From the NCBI GenBank assembly GCA_964518725.1, contig CAZFKP010000009.1, forward strand, positions 1-64,000: a DNA stretch of 64,000 nucleotides, in the 5' to 3' direction. How positions within the stretch are numbered: position 1 is the stretch's first letter; each line of letters starts with the position of its first letter. This stretch comes from JANRKF01 sp964518725 (GTDB lineage: Bacteria > Pseudomonadota > Alphaproteobacteria > Rickettsiales > SXRF01). Shown here in pieces: positions 17,519 through 24,778 of the stretch. Both the position numbers and the translations under genes were made by a program. Below the pieces are notes generated by a model. That model was given only the letters and a program-made list of their open reading frames with translations, did not search any database and was not told where the DNA came from.

Positions 17519-18436
17519 GTGCAACACGGTCACACCGCACACGCCGCCGCTCCCGACGACGACGCCTTTACCCTGGGTCGCATGCTCACCTATGCCGCAC
17601 TCGGCATCGCGGTGACGGGCATCGCCATCATTGCCGCACCCCACATCCTTCCCGCACTCGGCGCCACCGAGGCTACCGTTGCACTCGAAGCCTCGGAGAT
17701 GATCCATAGCGCGAGCGGCATCGCCGGTGGCATCAACACCGCCCTTGCCTCGGTGCCGTTCGTCGGGGAATCGTTAGCCGCCGGCGGGCTCGTCAATGCC
17801 GCCTTCACCGGCGTTATCGGCATCGGCGGCGTGGTGCTCGGCAACTTCATCACGGAAAATGCCCACGACCAGGAAACGATCAGCTGGGGACGGGTTATCA
17901 AATACAGCGCGCTCGCCACCAGCGCCATCATCGCGCTTCCCACCGTACTATCAGCACTGAGCGCCGGGATTATTTATTGCGCCATCGGGCTGGCCGATGC
18001 CGGGATGATTGAAAGCTCTTCCGAAATTATTAGCACGATGGCAAGCACCATCGGCAGTGTCGGCGGCCTGGAAGGCGGACACGTGATGATGGGCGCTAGC
18101 GGCATTGCGGCGGCACTCCCGCATTTCATCACCTGTGGAGCATCGCTGATCCCGGCAGCACTTACCTTCAAAATGTGGCGCGACGACCAGCAGCAAGCTC
18201 CGTCTTATGTCGCGCTCGATACCAAGGGCAAGCCCCTGCCCCCGCACGACCCGAACCACCGGATGACCGCTGACGAAATCGCCCTCACCGATGCTTACAA
18301 TGCCGCGCCGCCCGCCCGGAAAATCCTGCTCAAAAAGGATATTCTCGCACAAGGCTACGAGCCGGATTTCCATGACGACGGCACGGTGCATCTTTATAAG
18401 CACACGCAGCACACACTGGCCGGCATGGCGCGTTAG
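17519..18436 (+). CDS. Hypothetical multi-pass membrane protein with His-rich N-terminus
   Basis: 305 residues from a GTG placed one base after the Sco-like stop, with AAGGGGA upstream inside the preceding gene. The N-terminus has four His in the first eleven residues (MQHGHTAH...), then Asp-rich DDD. Hydrophobic Ala/Gly/Ile-rich segments lie at about 20-45, 90-112, 125-155 and 185-220. A polar C-terminal domain of about 85 residues follows, with further His (HDPNHR, HDDGTVHLYKHTQH). I do not recognise the family. Spacing implies co-translation with the Sco-like gene, so a role in metal handling is a fair inference but unproven. An internal ATG at 17582 is the alternative start. It overlaps rlmH by 4 bases. 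Confidence 0.65.
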   Translation: MQHGHTAHAAAPDDDAFTLGRMLTYAALGIAVTGIAIIAAPHILPALGATEATVALEASEMIHSASGIAGGINTALASVPFVGESLAAGGLVNAAFTGVIGIGGVVLGNFITENAHDQETISWGRVIKYSALATSAIIALPTVLSALSAGIIYCAIGLADAGMIESSSEIISTMASTIGSVGGLEGGHVMMGASGIAAALPHFITCGASLIPAALTFKMWRDDQQQAPSYVALDTKGKPLPPHDPNHRMTADEIALTDAYNAAPPARKILLKKDILAQGYEPDFHDDGTVHLYKHTQHTLAGMAR

Positions 18437-18891
18437 TCGCGGTGGTAGGGATGATTTTCCAGAATCGAAGAAACGCGGTAAATCTGTTCGGCAAGCATAG
18501 CACGCACCAGCATATGCGGCCAAGTAAGCTTGCCGAAAGCGAGCAGCAGGTCGGCCTTACGGCGCACAGTCTCGTGTAGCCCATCTGCACCGCCGATGAT
18601 GATGGCAACGCTCGATATTCCTTGCTGCTGCCATCCAGAAAATTGCCTGGCTAAATCGCGGCTGCTTACATCTTTGCCACGCTCGTCGAGGACGAGGGTT
18701 TTTTCGTATCCTTCACAGGCATGGATAAAAAATTCGGCTTCTTTTTGCTGATGCGTAGCGCTGTCAGCGTGCCTGATATCACATTCTTTGATAGTGAGTT
18801 TCCACGGCAGGCGCTTGGCATATTCGCGCAGCAACAGCGCCTCCGGCGAGGCGGGTTTCATTTTCCCGCTTGCGGCAATCAATAGCTTCAT
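18433..18891 (-). CDS. rlmH: 23S rRNA (pseudouridine1915-N3)-methyltransferase RlmH
   Basis: 152-residue SPOUT methyltransferase that methylates pseudouridine 1915 in helix 69 of 23S rRNA on assembled ribosomes. KTLVLDERGK, the knot motif VAIIIGGADGLHE and the C-terminal RAMLAEQIYRVSSILENHPYHR are diagnostic. The ATG at 18891 precedes KLLIAASGK, the family's first strand; upstream frame belongs to rsfS antisense-free spacer and was excluded. It follows rsfS by 13 bases, as in most bacteria. Confidence 0.96.
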   Translation of the reverse strand: MKLLIAASGKMKPASPEALLLREYAKRLPWKLTIKECDIRHADSATHQQKEAEFFIHACEGYEKTLVLDERGKDVSSRDLARQFSGWQQQGISSVAIIIGGADGLHETVRRKADLLLAFGKLTWPHMLVRAMLAEQIYRVSSILENHPYHRD

Positions 18892-18904
18892 GACGCGACG
18901 TCGA

Positions 18905-19231
18905 TCAGCCGACGCTTTCCGCCAATTTTGGCAAACTGACCGACCACATCTTCTCCAGGTTGTAATGCTGGCGTGTTTCAGGCTTGAACAGATGAATGAC
19001 GATATCCCCCGCATCGACCAGCACCCACTCACCGCTTTCCTTGCCTTCCACCGGAATATGCTCGAATCCCGCCGCCTTCAGCGCATCTACCACCGCATCT
19101 GACAGCGACATCACGTGACGCGAACTGCTGCCGCTGGCGATCACCATACGGTCGGCCACGTCGGATTTACCGGTTAAATCAATGGAAAGGATCTGTTCTG
19201 CTTTACGATCGCCTAGAGAGGAAACAATCAA
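18905..19231 (-). CDS. rsfS: Ribosomal silencing factor RsfS
   Basis: Binds ribosomal protein L14 and blocks subunit joining in slow growth. DLTGKSDVADRMVIASGSSSRH, DAGDIVIHLF and the terminal YNLEKMWS are family motifs. The coordinates given use the first conventional start codon, TTG at 19231, which has no ribosome site and cuts into the conserved first helix (NLERLIVSSLGDRKAE). The frame is open up to a TGA at 19303-19301 with no ATG, GTG or TTG; an ATT at 19282 with AGGAG 8 bases upstream is the better biological start and would give 125 residues. Confidence 0.93.
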   Translation of the reverse strand: MIVSSLGDRKAEQILSIDLTGKSDVADRMVIASGSSSRHVMSLSDAVVDALKAAGFEHIPVEGKESGEWVLVDAGDIVIHLFKPETRQHYNLEKMWSVSLPKLAESVG

Positions 19232-19279
19232 ACGTTCAAGATTTTTGAGTGAAATCTTGGGATAAATTGTTTTGTTACT

Positions 19280-19295
19280 AATAAGCGTATCTCCT
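19280..19295 (-). promoter_or_regulatory. Ribosome-binding site with candidate ATT start for rsfS
   Basis: AGGAG at 19295-19291 on the minus strand lies 8 bases before ATT at 19282-19280, which is in frame with rsfS. No standard start exists between the upstream in-frame stop and the internal TTG. ATT starts are known for infC, where they allow control of initiation. Confidence 0.45.
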
Positions 19296-19379
19296 GCACA
19301 TCAGGTCGGTTTTATTACCAACCCTGAGTTCATTATGCACTAAAATTGGCTATTTTCCAAGCTTTTTCGTAGCGTATAT

Positions 19380-19598
19380 TCACTCCACGCCACCCAACGC
19401 CCGCTTGATCAGTATCACCGTCGCTCTATCTGCCTCGGTGAGCGCATCTTTTAACATTCCGAGTACTTCGAGCTGCTCGTCTTTGGGTATGAACGATTTG
19501 CTTTTGACATGCTGGCGCAAAATGCTGTTCACCGCCTCGGCTAATTGTAGTGACTGGGTCAGGTTATTACTCGGCCTGGAACGAAAGAAGAAATCCAT
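19380..19598 (-). CDS. Small hypothetical protein (72 aa)
   Basis: Predicted soluble, mostly helical protein of 72 residues with a basic N-terminus (FFFRSRPSNN) and an acidic/Leu-rich middle (EQLEVLGMLKDALTEAD). I recognise no family. It diverges from the XRE regulator at 19716, and the 117 bases between them contain clustered palindromes, so it is probably under that regulator's control. It does not resemble the known toxins I can recall. Together with the regulator it interrupts the usual nadD-rsfS order. Confidence 0.6.
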   Translation of the reverse strand: MDFFFRSRPSNNLTQSLQLAEAVNSILRQHVKSKSFIPKDEQLEVLGMLKDALTEADRATVILIKRALGGVE

Positions 19599-19630
19599 TA
19601 CTGCTCGCTGTATTTTTGGTTACGTCACCA

Positions 19631-19653
19631 TATTACAACGTATCATTGTAATA
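19631..19653. promoter_or_regulatory. Palindrome 1, candidate XRE operator
   Basis: TATTACAA (19631-19638) and TTGTAATA (19646-19653) form a perfect 8-base inverted repeat around a 7-base spacer. It lies in the divergent spacer between the 72-residue gene and the XRE regulator, close to where the minus-strand promoter is expected. Confidence 0.55.
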
Positions 19654-19665
19654 ATGTCAACATAC

Positions 19666-19688
19666 AACAACATTCTGTTGTTTTACAA
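19666..19688. promoter_or_regulatory. Palindromes 2 and 3, candidate XRE operators
   Basis: AACAACA (19666-19672) and TGTTGTT (19676-19682) are a perfect 7-base inverted repeat with a TTC spacer. It overlaps a second, smaller symmetric element, TTGT-TTT-ACAA at 19678-19688. The elements lie 28-50 bases before the XRE start codon, where a bound repressor could block transcription. Half-sites share an ACAA/TTGT core with palindrome 1. Confidence 0.5.
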
Positions 19689-19715
19689 ACCCGCCCAATT
19701 GCGACATGAAGGGGT

Positions 19716-20030
19716 ATGGGCAATTTCATCCGGCAAATCAGGACAGAGCGCGGTTACACCACGGCGGAGCTTGCCCAGAAGGTTGGTACTTCACAACAAC
19801 AAATATCCAAGCTGGAACGCAGCAGCAGCCTCAAATGGGAATGGATCCAGCGGCTCGCCTCAGCACTGGATTGCCACCCCATGGATATCACCGAGGGTCT
19901 CGCGCGCCCGCACGACGACTCCGAACGCGAGATCGTGAAGAAATTTCATCAAATGGCTGAAGCGCAAAAAGCTGCCTTCATGCATATCGTCGATGCACTC
20001 CTGGCACAAAACAAACCGCCAAAGAAATAA
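19716..20030 (+). CDS. XRE-family helix-turn-helix transcriptional regulator
   Basis: 104-residue cytoplasmic DNA-binding protein. Residues 3-60 form a Cro/CI-type HTH: FIRQIRTERGYTTAELAQKV, then the recognition helix TSQQQISKLER. A short polar helical tail follows (DSEREIVKKFHQMAEAQKAAF...), a likely dimerisation region. It starts with AAGGGG close upstream of the ATG. Palindromes in its own promoter region suggest autoregulation and control of the divergent 72-residue gene. It ends exactly where nadD ends on the other strand. Its job is unknown; single-domain XRE proteins often regulate small accessory modules. Confidence 0.87.
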   Translation: MGNFIRQIRTERGYTTAELAQKVGTSQQQISKLERSSSLKWEWIQRLASALDCHPMDITEGLARPHDDSEREIVKKFHQMAEAQKAAFMHIVDALLAQNKPPKK

Positions 20031-20606
20031 TTACCGGCGCTCTGCGCGAAGACGCGTCGATGATTCCGGGTGACGGCGCATGTGGGTGTATGCCCAAGCG
20101 GGCAGGCCGCACGGGGTGGCCGCTTTCAAAGCACGTGGGCTCTTGCGGTATTTTGCAAACCGCAACGCAGCCTTCTTACGCAGCGCCGAGTGTGAAAACG
20201 GGCTGCGGTCGAGCACCAGCACCGGCACCAGCGAGAATATTTTTTCCCACTCCTGCCAGCGGTGGATGGTCGCGAGGTTGTCCGCCCCCATCAGCCAGAC
20301 AAACCGTGTACGCGGGAAGCGGCGCTTGAGCTTACGCAGGGAATCAATCGTATAGCGCGTGTGCATGCGGGTTTCAACGTCGCTCACCGAAATGAACCTG
20401 TACGGCGCGGTCAAGGTTTTTGCGCTGGAAAAACGCGTGGCAAACGGCGCCATGCCTTGCGTCGTTTTCAGTGGGTTCTGCGGACTCACCAGCCACCAGA
20501 TGTTCCCAACCGACAATATTTTCTTTGCTTCGAGACTGATGTGAACATGCCCGGCATGCGCCGGGTTGAATGAACCGCCAAGCAGGCCAATGAAGTGGTT
20601 AGCCAC
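20031..20606 (-). CDS. nadD: Nicotinate-nucleotide adenylyltransferase
   Basis: 191-residue enzyme that adenylates nicotinate mononucleotide to deamido-NAD in NAD synthesis. GLLGGSFNPAHAGHVHIS is the nucleotidyltransferase motif (GxFxPxHxGH); WWLVSPQNPLK and FVWLMGADN match the family. The start is the GTG at 20606, which directly precedes the first strand; upstream sequence in this frame is proA antisense-frame noise. The GTG lies within the last codons of proA (8-base overlap), so translation is probably coupled. Confidence 0.95.
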   Translation of the reverse strand: MANHFIGLLGGSFNPAHAGHVHISLEAKKILSVGNIWWLVSPQNPLKTTQGMAPFATRFSSAKTLTAPYRFISVSDVETRMHTRYTIDSLRKLKRRFPRTRFVWLMGADNLATIHRWQEWEKIFSLVPVLVLDRSPFSHSALRKKAALRFAKYRKSPRALKAATPCGLPAWAYTHMRRHPESSTRLRAERR

Positions 20607-21858
20607 GAATTTGCCCTGTGCCGTGAATGACGTATTTATAGGTGGTGAGCTGCTCGGCACCAACCGGGCCGCGGGCATGCAGCCTGCCGGTGGAGATGCC
20701 GATCTCGCCACCGAAACCGAACTCGCCGCCATCGGCAAACTGGGTGCTGGCGTTGTGCATAACGATCGCCGAATCCACTCCGCGCAGGAACTGCCGCGCC
20801 GCGCTTTTGTTGCCGGTGATGATGGCATCGGTGTGGTGCGAACCGTAGCGGTTGATATGTGCAATCGCCTCGCTCACATCGTCCACTACTTTCACCGAAA
20901 TAATCGCCGCCAGATATTCCGTGCCCCAATCATCGTCTGTTGCCGGCTTGATGCGTTGATCCGCTTTCTGCGCCAGCACGTCACCGCGCACTTCGCACCC
21001 TTCCGCTACAAACATATCGGTGATTTTCGGCAACATCGTTCCCGCGACTGCCGCATCAATGACCAGCGATTCGGTGGCACCACATACGCCGAGACGGCGC
21101 ATTTTAGCATTTTTCAGCACCGCCAACGCCATCACCTCATCGGCATCCGTATGGATGTAGGTATGGCAGTTGCCGTCAAGGTGCAGAATGGTCGGGATTT
21201 TACTGTCCTGCATGACGCGGCTGGTGAGCGACTTGCCACCACGCGGCACAATCACATCAATCACCCCAACCATCGACAGCATGATGCCCACGGCCTCGCG
21301 ATCGGAAACCGGCACCATCTGCACACACTCCATCGGCAGGTTCGCAGCCCTCAGGCCTTCCTGAATGCATTTCAAAATCGCCTGCGACGAATGCAGGCTC
21401 TCTGATCCGCCCCGCAAAATAGCCACGTTGCCCGATTTGATGCAAAGCGCCGCTGCGTCAGCCGTGACGTTCGGACGGGATTCGTAGATAATGCCGATGA
21501 CCCCGAGCGGAATGCTGACACGCTGCATCACCAGCCCGTTCGGACGCTCCCATTCATCAAGCAAGCGGTTCACCGGATCAGGCACTGTCGCGATCGTTTC
21601 CAGCGCCGACGCCATGCCCTCAATGCGCTTAGCATCCAGAAGAAGTCGGTCAATCATCGCCGCATCCAAGCCTTTTTTTTTCGCCGCTGCTACGTCCTTT
21701 TCGTTCGCAGCCAAAATATCGGTGCTATATTCCCGCAGGCAGCGTGCCGCAATCACCAGCGCCATATCCTTGTCGGCATTCTTCGCTTCGGCAAGAATGT
21801 ACGATGCCTCACGGGCTTTCCGCCCCAGCGCCTGCATATGTTCGGTTAAGTTTGTCAT
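20599..21858 (-). CDS. proA: Gamma-glutamyl phosphate reductase
   Basis: 419-residue NADPH-dependent enzyme of the aldehyde dehydrogenase superfamily that makes glutamate-5-semialdehyde in proline synthesis. IPLGVIGIIYESRPNVT, the nucleotide-binding LRGGSES, IVPRGGKSL and the catalytic Cys region RRLGVCGATESL are diagnostic. It lies 27 bases after proB and overlaps nadD. Confidence 0.97.
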   Translation of the reverse strand: MTNLTEHMQALGRKAREASYILAEAKNADKDMALVIAARCLREYSTDILAANEKDVAAAKKKGLDAAMIDRLLLDAKRIEGMASALETIATVPDPVNRLLDEWERPNGLVMQRVSIPLGVIGIIYESRPNVTADAAALCIKSGNVAILRGGSESLHSSQAILKCIQEGLRAANLPMECVQMVPVSDREAVGIMLSMVGVIDVIVPRGGKSLTSRVMQDSKIPTILHLDGNCHTYIHTDADEVMALAVLKNAKMRRLGVCGATESLVIDAAVAGTMLPKITDMFVAEGCEVRGDVLAQKADQRIKPATDDDWGTEYLAAIISVKVVDDVSEAIAHINRYGSHHTDAIITGNKSAARQFLRGVDSAIVMHNASTQFADGGEFGFGGEIGISTGRLHARGPVGAEQLTTYKYVIHGTGQIRG

Positions 21859-21885
21859 GGCATTAAAGTAACGCGCTGGCGGCTG

Positions 21886-22992
21886 TTAGTCCAGCACCAT
21901 GTCATCGCGGTGGATGAGCACATCGCGCCCCTTGAAACCCAGAAGTGCCTCAAATTCACGGGAATGTTTACCGAGGATACGCGCCGCGTCCTCACTGTCA
22001 TAGGCAATGATGCCTTTGCCGAGCACGCGCCCTGCCACATCGGTGATCGCCACCGTATCGCCGCGTTCAAAATCGCCGGAAACCGCTTTTACCCCCGCCG
22101 GAAGCAGGCTTTTTCCCTGACCGAGCGCCTTGGCGGCACCAGCATCGACCACGACACTGCCCGCCAGGTGCATATCCCCGGCAATCCATTTCTGGCGCGC
22201 CGAAAGCGGATTGCCTTTGGCGACAAATCGCGTGTGTTTTCCGCCGGCGATGAGCGCGGCAAGCGGATTTAATGCCTCGCCCTTGGCGATCACCATGCTG
22301 CACCCAGCCGCAACCGCAATCTTCGCCGCCGCAAGCTTGGTCACCATGCCGCCGGAACCGGCATCGCTGCCAGCGCCTCCCGCCATCGCCTCGATCTCCG
22401 GCGTGATTGCCGCTACGGTTTCAATGAACGCAGCGGTGTTGTTTTTGCGCGGATCAGCGCTGTACAACCCGTCAATATCCGAAAACAGGAGGAGTAATTC
22501 CGCGCCGGCCATCTGCGCCACACGGGCGGAGAGCCGGTCATTATCGCCGAAACGGATTTCAGCGGTGGCCACCGTATCATTTTCATTGATGACGGGAATA
22601 ACGCGTGGATTGGCAAGCAGCGTATCGAGCGTATTGCGCGCATTCAGGTAACGCCGCCGGTTGGAGCTGTCATCGGCCGTAAGCAGTACCAATGCCGGAG
22701 AAGCGGCATCGCCGAATGCTTCACTCCACGCGGCAAGAAGCGGCGCCTGCCCGCACGCCGCGGCCGCTTGTTTTTCTTCCAGCGCCAGCACATTCGTGCC
22801 GTATCCCATTACCCGGCGGCCAACACCTACTGCCCCGGAGGTCACCACAATCACTTCCTTGCCCTGAGCTTTGAGCGCCATGATATCGGCCGCAAGTGAA
22901 GCAAGCCATTCTTTACGTACGCACCCGCCTTCGCCGATGATGAGCGACGAACCAACCTTGATTACAATGCGTTTGTATGACGATAATTCCAT
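21886..22992 (-). CDS. proB: Glutamate 5-kinase
   Basis: 368-residue kinase for the first step of proline synthesis. The amino-acid kinase domain starts with RIVIKVGSSLI, followed by VVTSGAVGVG and ENDTVAT/FGDNDRLSARVA. The C-terminal ~100 residues form a PUA domain (LLPAGVKAVSGDFERGDTVAI). In E. coli the enzyme is feedback-inhibited by proline. It is the promoter-proximal gene of proB-proA-nadD and diverges from nhaA across 79 bases. Confidence 0.97.
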   Translation of the reverse strand: MELSSYKRIVIKVGSSLIIGEGGCVRKEWLASLAADIMALKAQGKEVIVVTSGAVGVGRRVMGYGTNVLALEEKQAAAACGQAPLLAAWSEAFGDAASPALVLLTADDSSNRRRYLNARNTLDTLLANPRVIPVINENDTVATAEIRFGDNDRLSARVAQMAGAELLLLFSDIDGLYSADPRKNNTAAFIETVAAITPEIEAMAGGAGSDAGSGGMVTKLAAAKIAVAAGCSMVIAKGEALNPLAALIAGGKHTRFVAKGNPLSARQKWIAGDMHLAGSVVVDAGAAKALGQGKSLLPAGVKAVSGDFERGDTVAITDVAGRVLGKGIIAYDSEDAARILGKHSREFEALLGFKGRDVLIHRDDMVLD

Positions 22993-23071
22993 GCGGCAAG
23001 TATGCTCATAAACATATGCGGTTTCTAGTATTTTCTTGCATTGCGTGACGGGTTTGGTCTAGGATGCGACC

Positions 23072-24259
23072 ATGGTGACGAGTACAATAGTTTCCCTCCC
23101 GCGCCGCCTGACCAAATTCTTGCATGCGGAATCGACCGGCGGCGTGATCATGATTTTCTCCGCCCTGGTCGCCCTGATGGTCGCCAACGGCAGCACCGCC
23201 GAGTGGTACCGGCAGCTGGTGGCGATGCCGATTGGAATTTCCGTGGGCGATACGGCTATTAGCTGGCCGCTCGATCATTGGGTAAAAGACGTGCTGATGG
23301 TATTTTTCTTCCTGCTGATCGGCATGGAACTCAAGCGCGAAATGGTCGAGGGTGTGCTTTCCAATAAAAAAACGATTTTGTTGCCACTTGCGGCTGCCGT
23401 CGGCGGCATGGCCGTACCGGCGCTGATTTTCCTATCCATCAACTGGCAACTGCCGGAACACTGGAATGGCTGGGCGATTCCTTCGGCAACGGATATTGCC
23501 TTTGCGGTTTGCGTGCTGACGTTGGTGGGGAAGTCCGTTCCGCCTGCGCTTAAAATCTTCCTGCTGGCGGTCGCGATTTTCGATGATCTGGGCGCCATCC
23601 TCGTGATTGCTTTTTTTTATAACACCGGCCTGGCCATCGCGCCGCTCATGTTTTCCATCATCATCGTCGGGATATTGTGGCTGCTCAACCGCATACGGGT
23701 CATGGCGATATTGCCGTATATTATTGTCGGTATTGTGCTGTGGTTCGGGCTGCATGATGCAGGCATCCACACGACACTCGCCGGGGTGATTGTCGGGCTG
23801 GCGATTCCCCTGCGTAATCCCAACGACTTGTCGCATTCACCGCTTGCCCGGTTCATGCATTTCCTCCACCCGTGGGTTGCATTTTTTATCCTGCCCGTCT
23901 TCGCCTTCACCGCATCGGGGGTCAACCTTTCCGGCCTGAGCGTGGATGCGCTGCTTTCGCCCCTGCCCCTGTCGGTGGCGATGGGATTGTTCCTCGGCAA
24001 GCAGATCGGGATTTTTGGGGTCACCTGGCTGCTGGTGGCGCTCGGCGCATCACCCCTGCCGCAAGGCACCAGTTGGCGGCACCTCTACGGCGTGTCGGTC
24101 ATTGCCGGAATCGGATTCACCATGAGCCTGTTCATCGGCATGCTGGCGTTCAGCAACCCGCTACTACAGGAAGAAGTCAAACTCGGTGTGATCGGCGGAT
24201 CGCTGCTGGCAACCTTGTGGGGATGGGTCGTGCTTCGCGGGGCGAAAACATCAGGATAG
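23072..24259 (+). CDS. nhaA: Na+/H+ antiporter NhaA
   Basis: 395-residue inner-membrane antiporter exchanging sodium for protons at alkaline pH or high salt. ESTGGVIMIFSALVAL starts TM1. The functional core SATDIAFAVCVLTLVG and FDDLGAILVIAFFY contains the ion-binding Asp pair equivalent to D163-D164 of E. coli. AGIGFTMSLFIGMLAF near the C-terminus carries the conserved Lys-equivalent region. AGGA sits 7 bases before the ATG. The stop overlaps the convergent orphan by 9 bases. Confidence 0.96.
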   Translation: MVTSTIVSLPRRLTKFLHAESTGGVIMIFSALVALMVANGSTAEWYRQLVAMPIGISVGDTAISWPLDHWVKDVLMVFFFLLIGMELKREMVEGVLSNKKTILLPLAAAVGGMAVPALIFLSINWQLPEHWNGWAIPSATDIAFAVCVLTLVGKSVPPALKIFLLAVAIFDDLGAILVIAFFYNTGLAIAPLMFSIIIVGILWLLNRIRVMAILPYIIVGIVLWFGLHDAGIHTTLAGVIVGLAIPLRNPNDLSHSPLARFMHFLHPWVAFFILPVFAFTASGVNLSGLSVDALLSPLPLSVAMGLFLGKQIGIFGVTWLLVALGASPLPQGTSWRHLYGVSVIAGIGFTMSLFIGMLAFSNPLLQEEVKLGVIGGSLLATLWGWVVLRGAKTSG

Positions 24260-24655
24260 TTGCGCCCCAGGCGAAGCGGCAACGGCCGCACGGCGTTCAT
24301 CTTCCTGCGTGCGAAAATAGCCCGCCACTACTTCCTTTTCAGGCGCGAGAGCATGCTGACAGCAGGGGGCGTCAGGCTCATTGAGATGCGCGTCGAGCTT
24401 CGCCTGAGCAGCGGTAGCTTTCTTTGACGTACCATCAACCTTATCGAAGAAAGACGAGACGGTGGCTTGAATCGCGCCGAACGCAGCAAAGAAACTGCCC
24501 AGCCACAATGGCTGAGAGTTAAACCCCAAGGTAGCAGCCGCAGCGGCCACATCAGGCGCAAAGCCAAGCGCTACAGTGATCGCAGGCGCCACCACCGCAA
24601 GCAACGCGCCCACGGCAAACATGACAGCAGCAGTTTTTGCTATTTTCCAAACCAT
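24251..24655 (-). CDS. Hypothetical small membrane protein
   Basis: 134 residues. The N-terminal half is hydrophobic, with Ala/Val-rich segments at about 8-32 and 48-68, and the C-terminal half is polar and charged, with a CCQH cluster near residue 98. I recognise no family. AGAGG lies about 9 bases before the ATG. It is monocistronic, between nhaA (convergent, 9-base overlap) and ettA (divergent). Coding is supported by composition and by snug fit, not by homology. Confidence 0.6.
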   Translation of the reverse strand: MVWKIAKTAAVMFAVGALLAVVAPAITVALGFAPDVAAAAATLGFNSQPLWLGSFFAAFGAIQATVSSFFDKVDGTSKKATAAQAKLDAHLNEPDAPCCQHALAPEKEVVAGYFRTQEDERRAAVAASPGAQLS

Positions 24656-24778
24656 AAAACGAAGCCTCTTGCCTTTTCTCTATCTTATACGGTAAATGAT
24701 TCCGGACGTGAAATCATGTTAAAACTTTGTGAAACCGCAGTTTCAGCACAGATTTAATCGTTATATTAGGGAAAAACA

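Noticed and set aside
20566..21405. 279-residue plus-strand frame opposite proA
   Set aside because: proA motifs on the minus strand are unambiguous; the plus frame is His/Arg-rich shadow sequence.
17519..24655. Possible homology between the His-rich membrane protein and the 134-residue membrane orphan
   Set aside because: Both have Ala/Gly-rich hydrophobic segments followed by polar tails, but I see no shared motif beyond composition.
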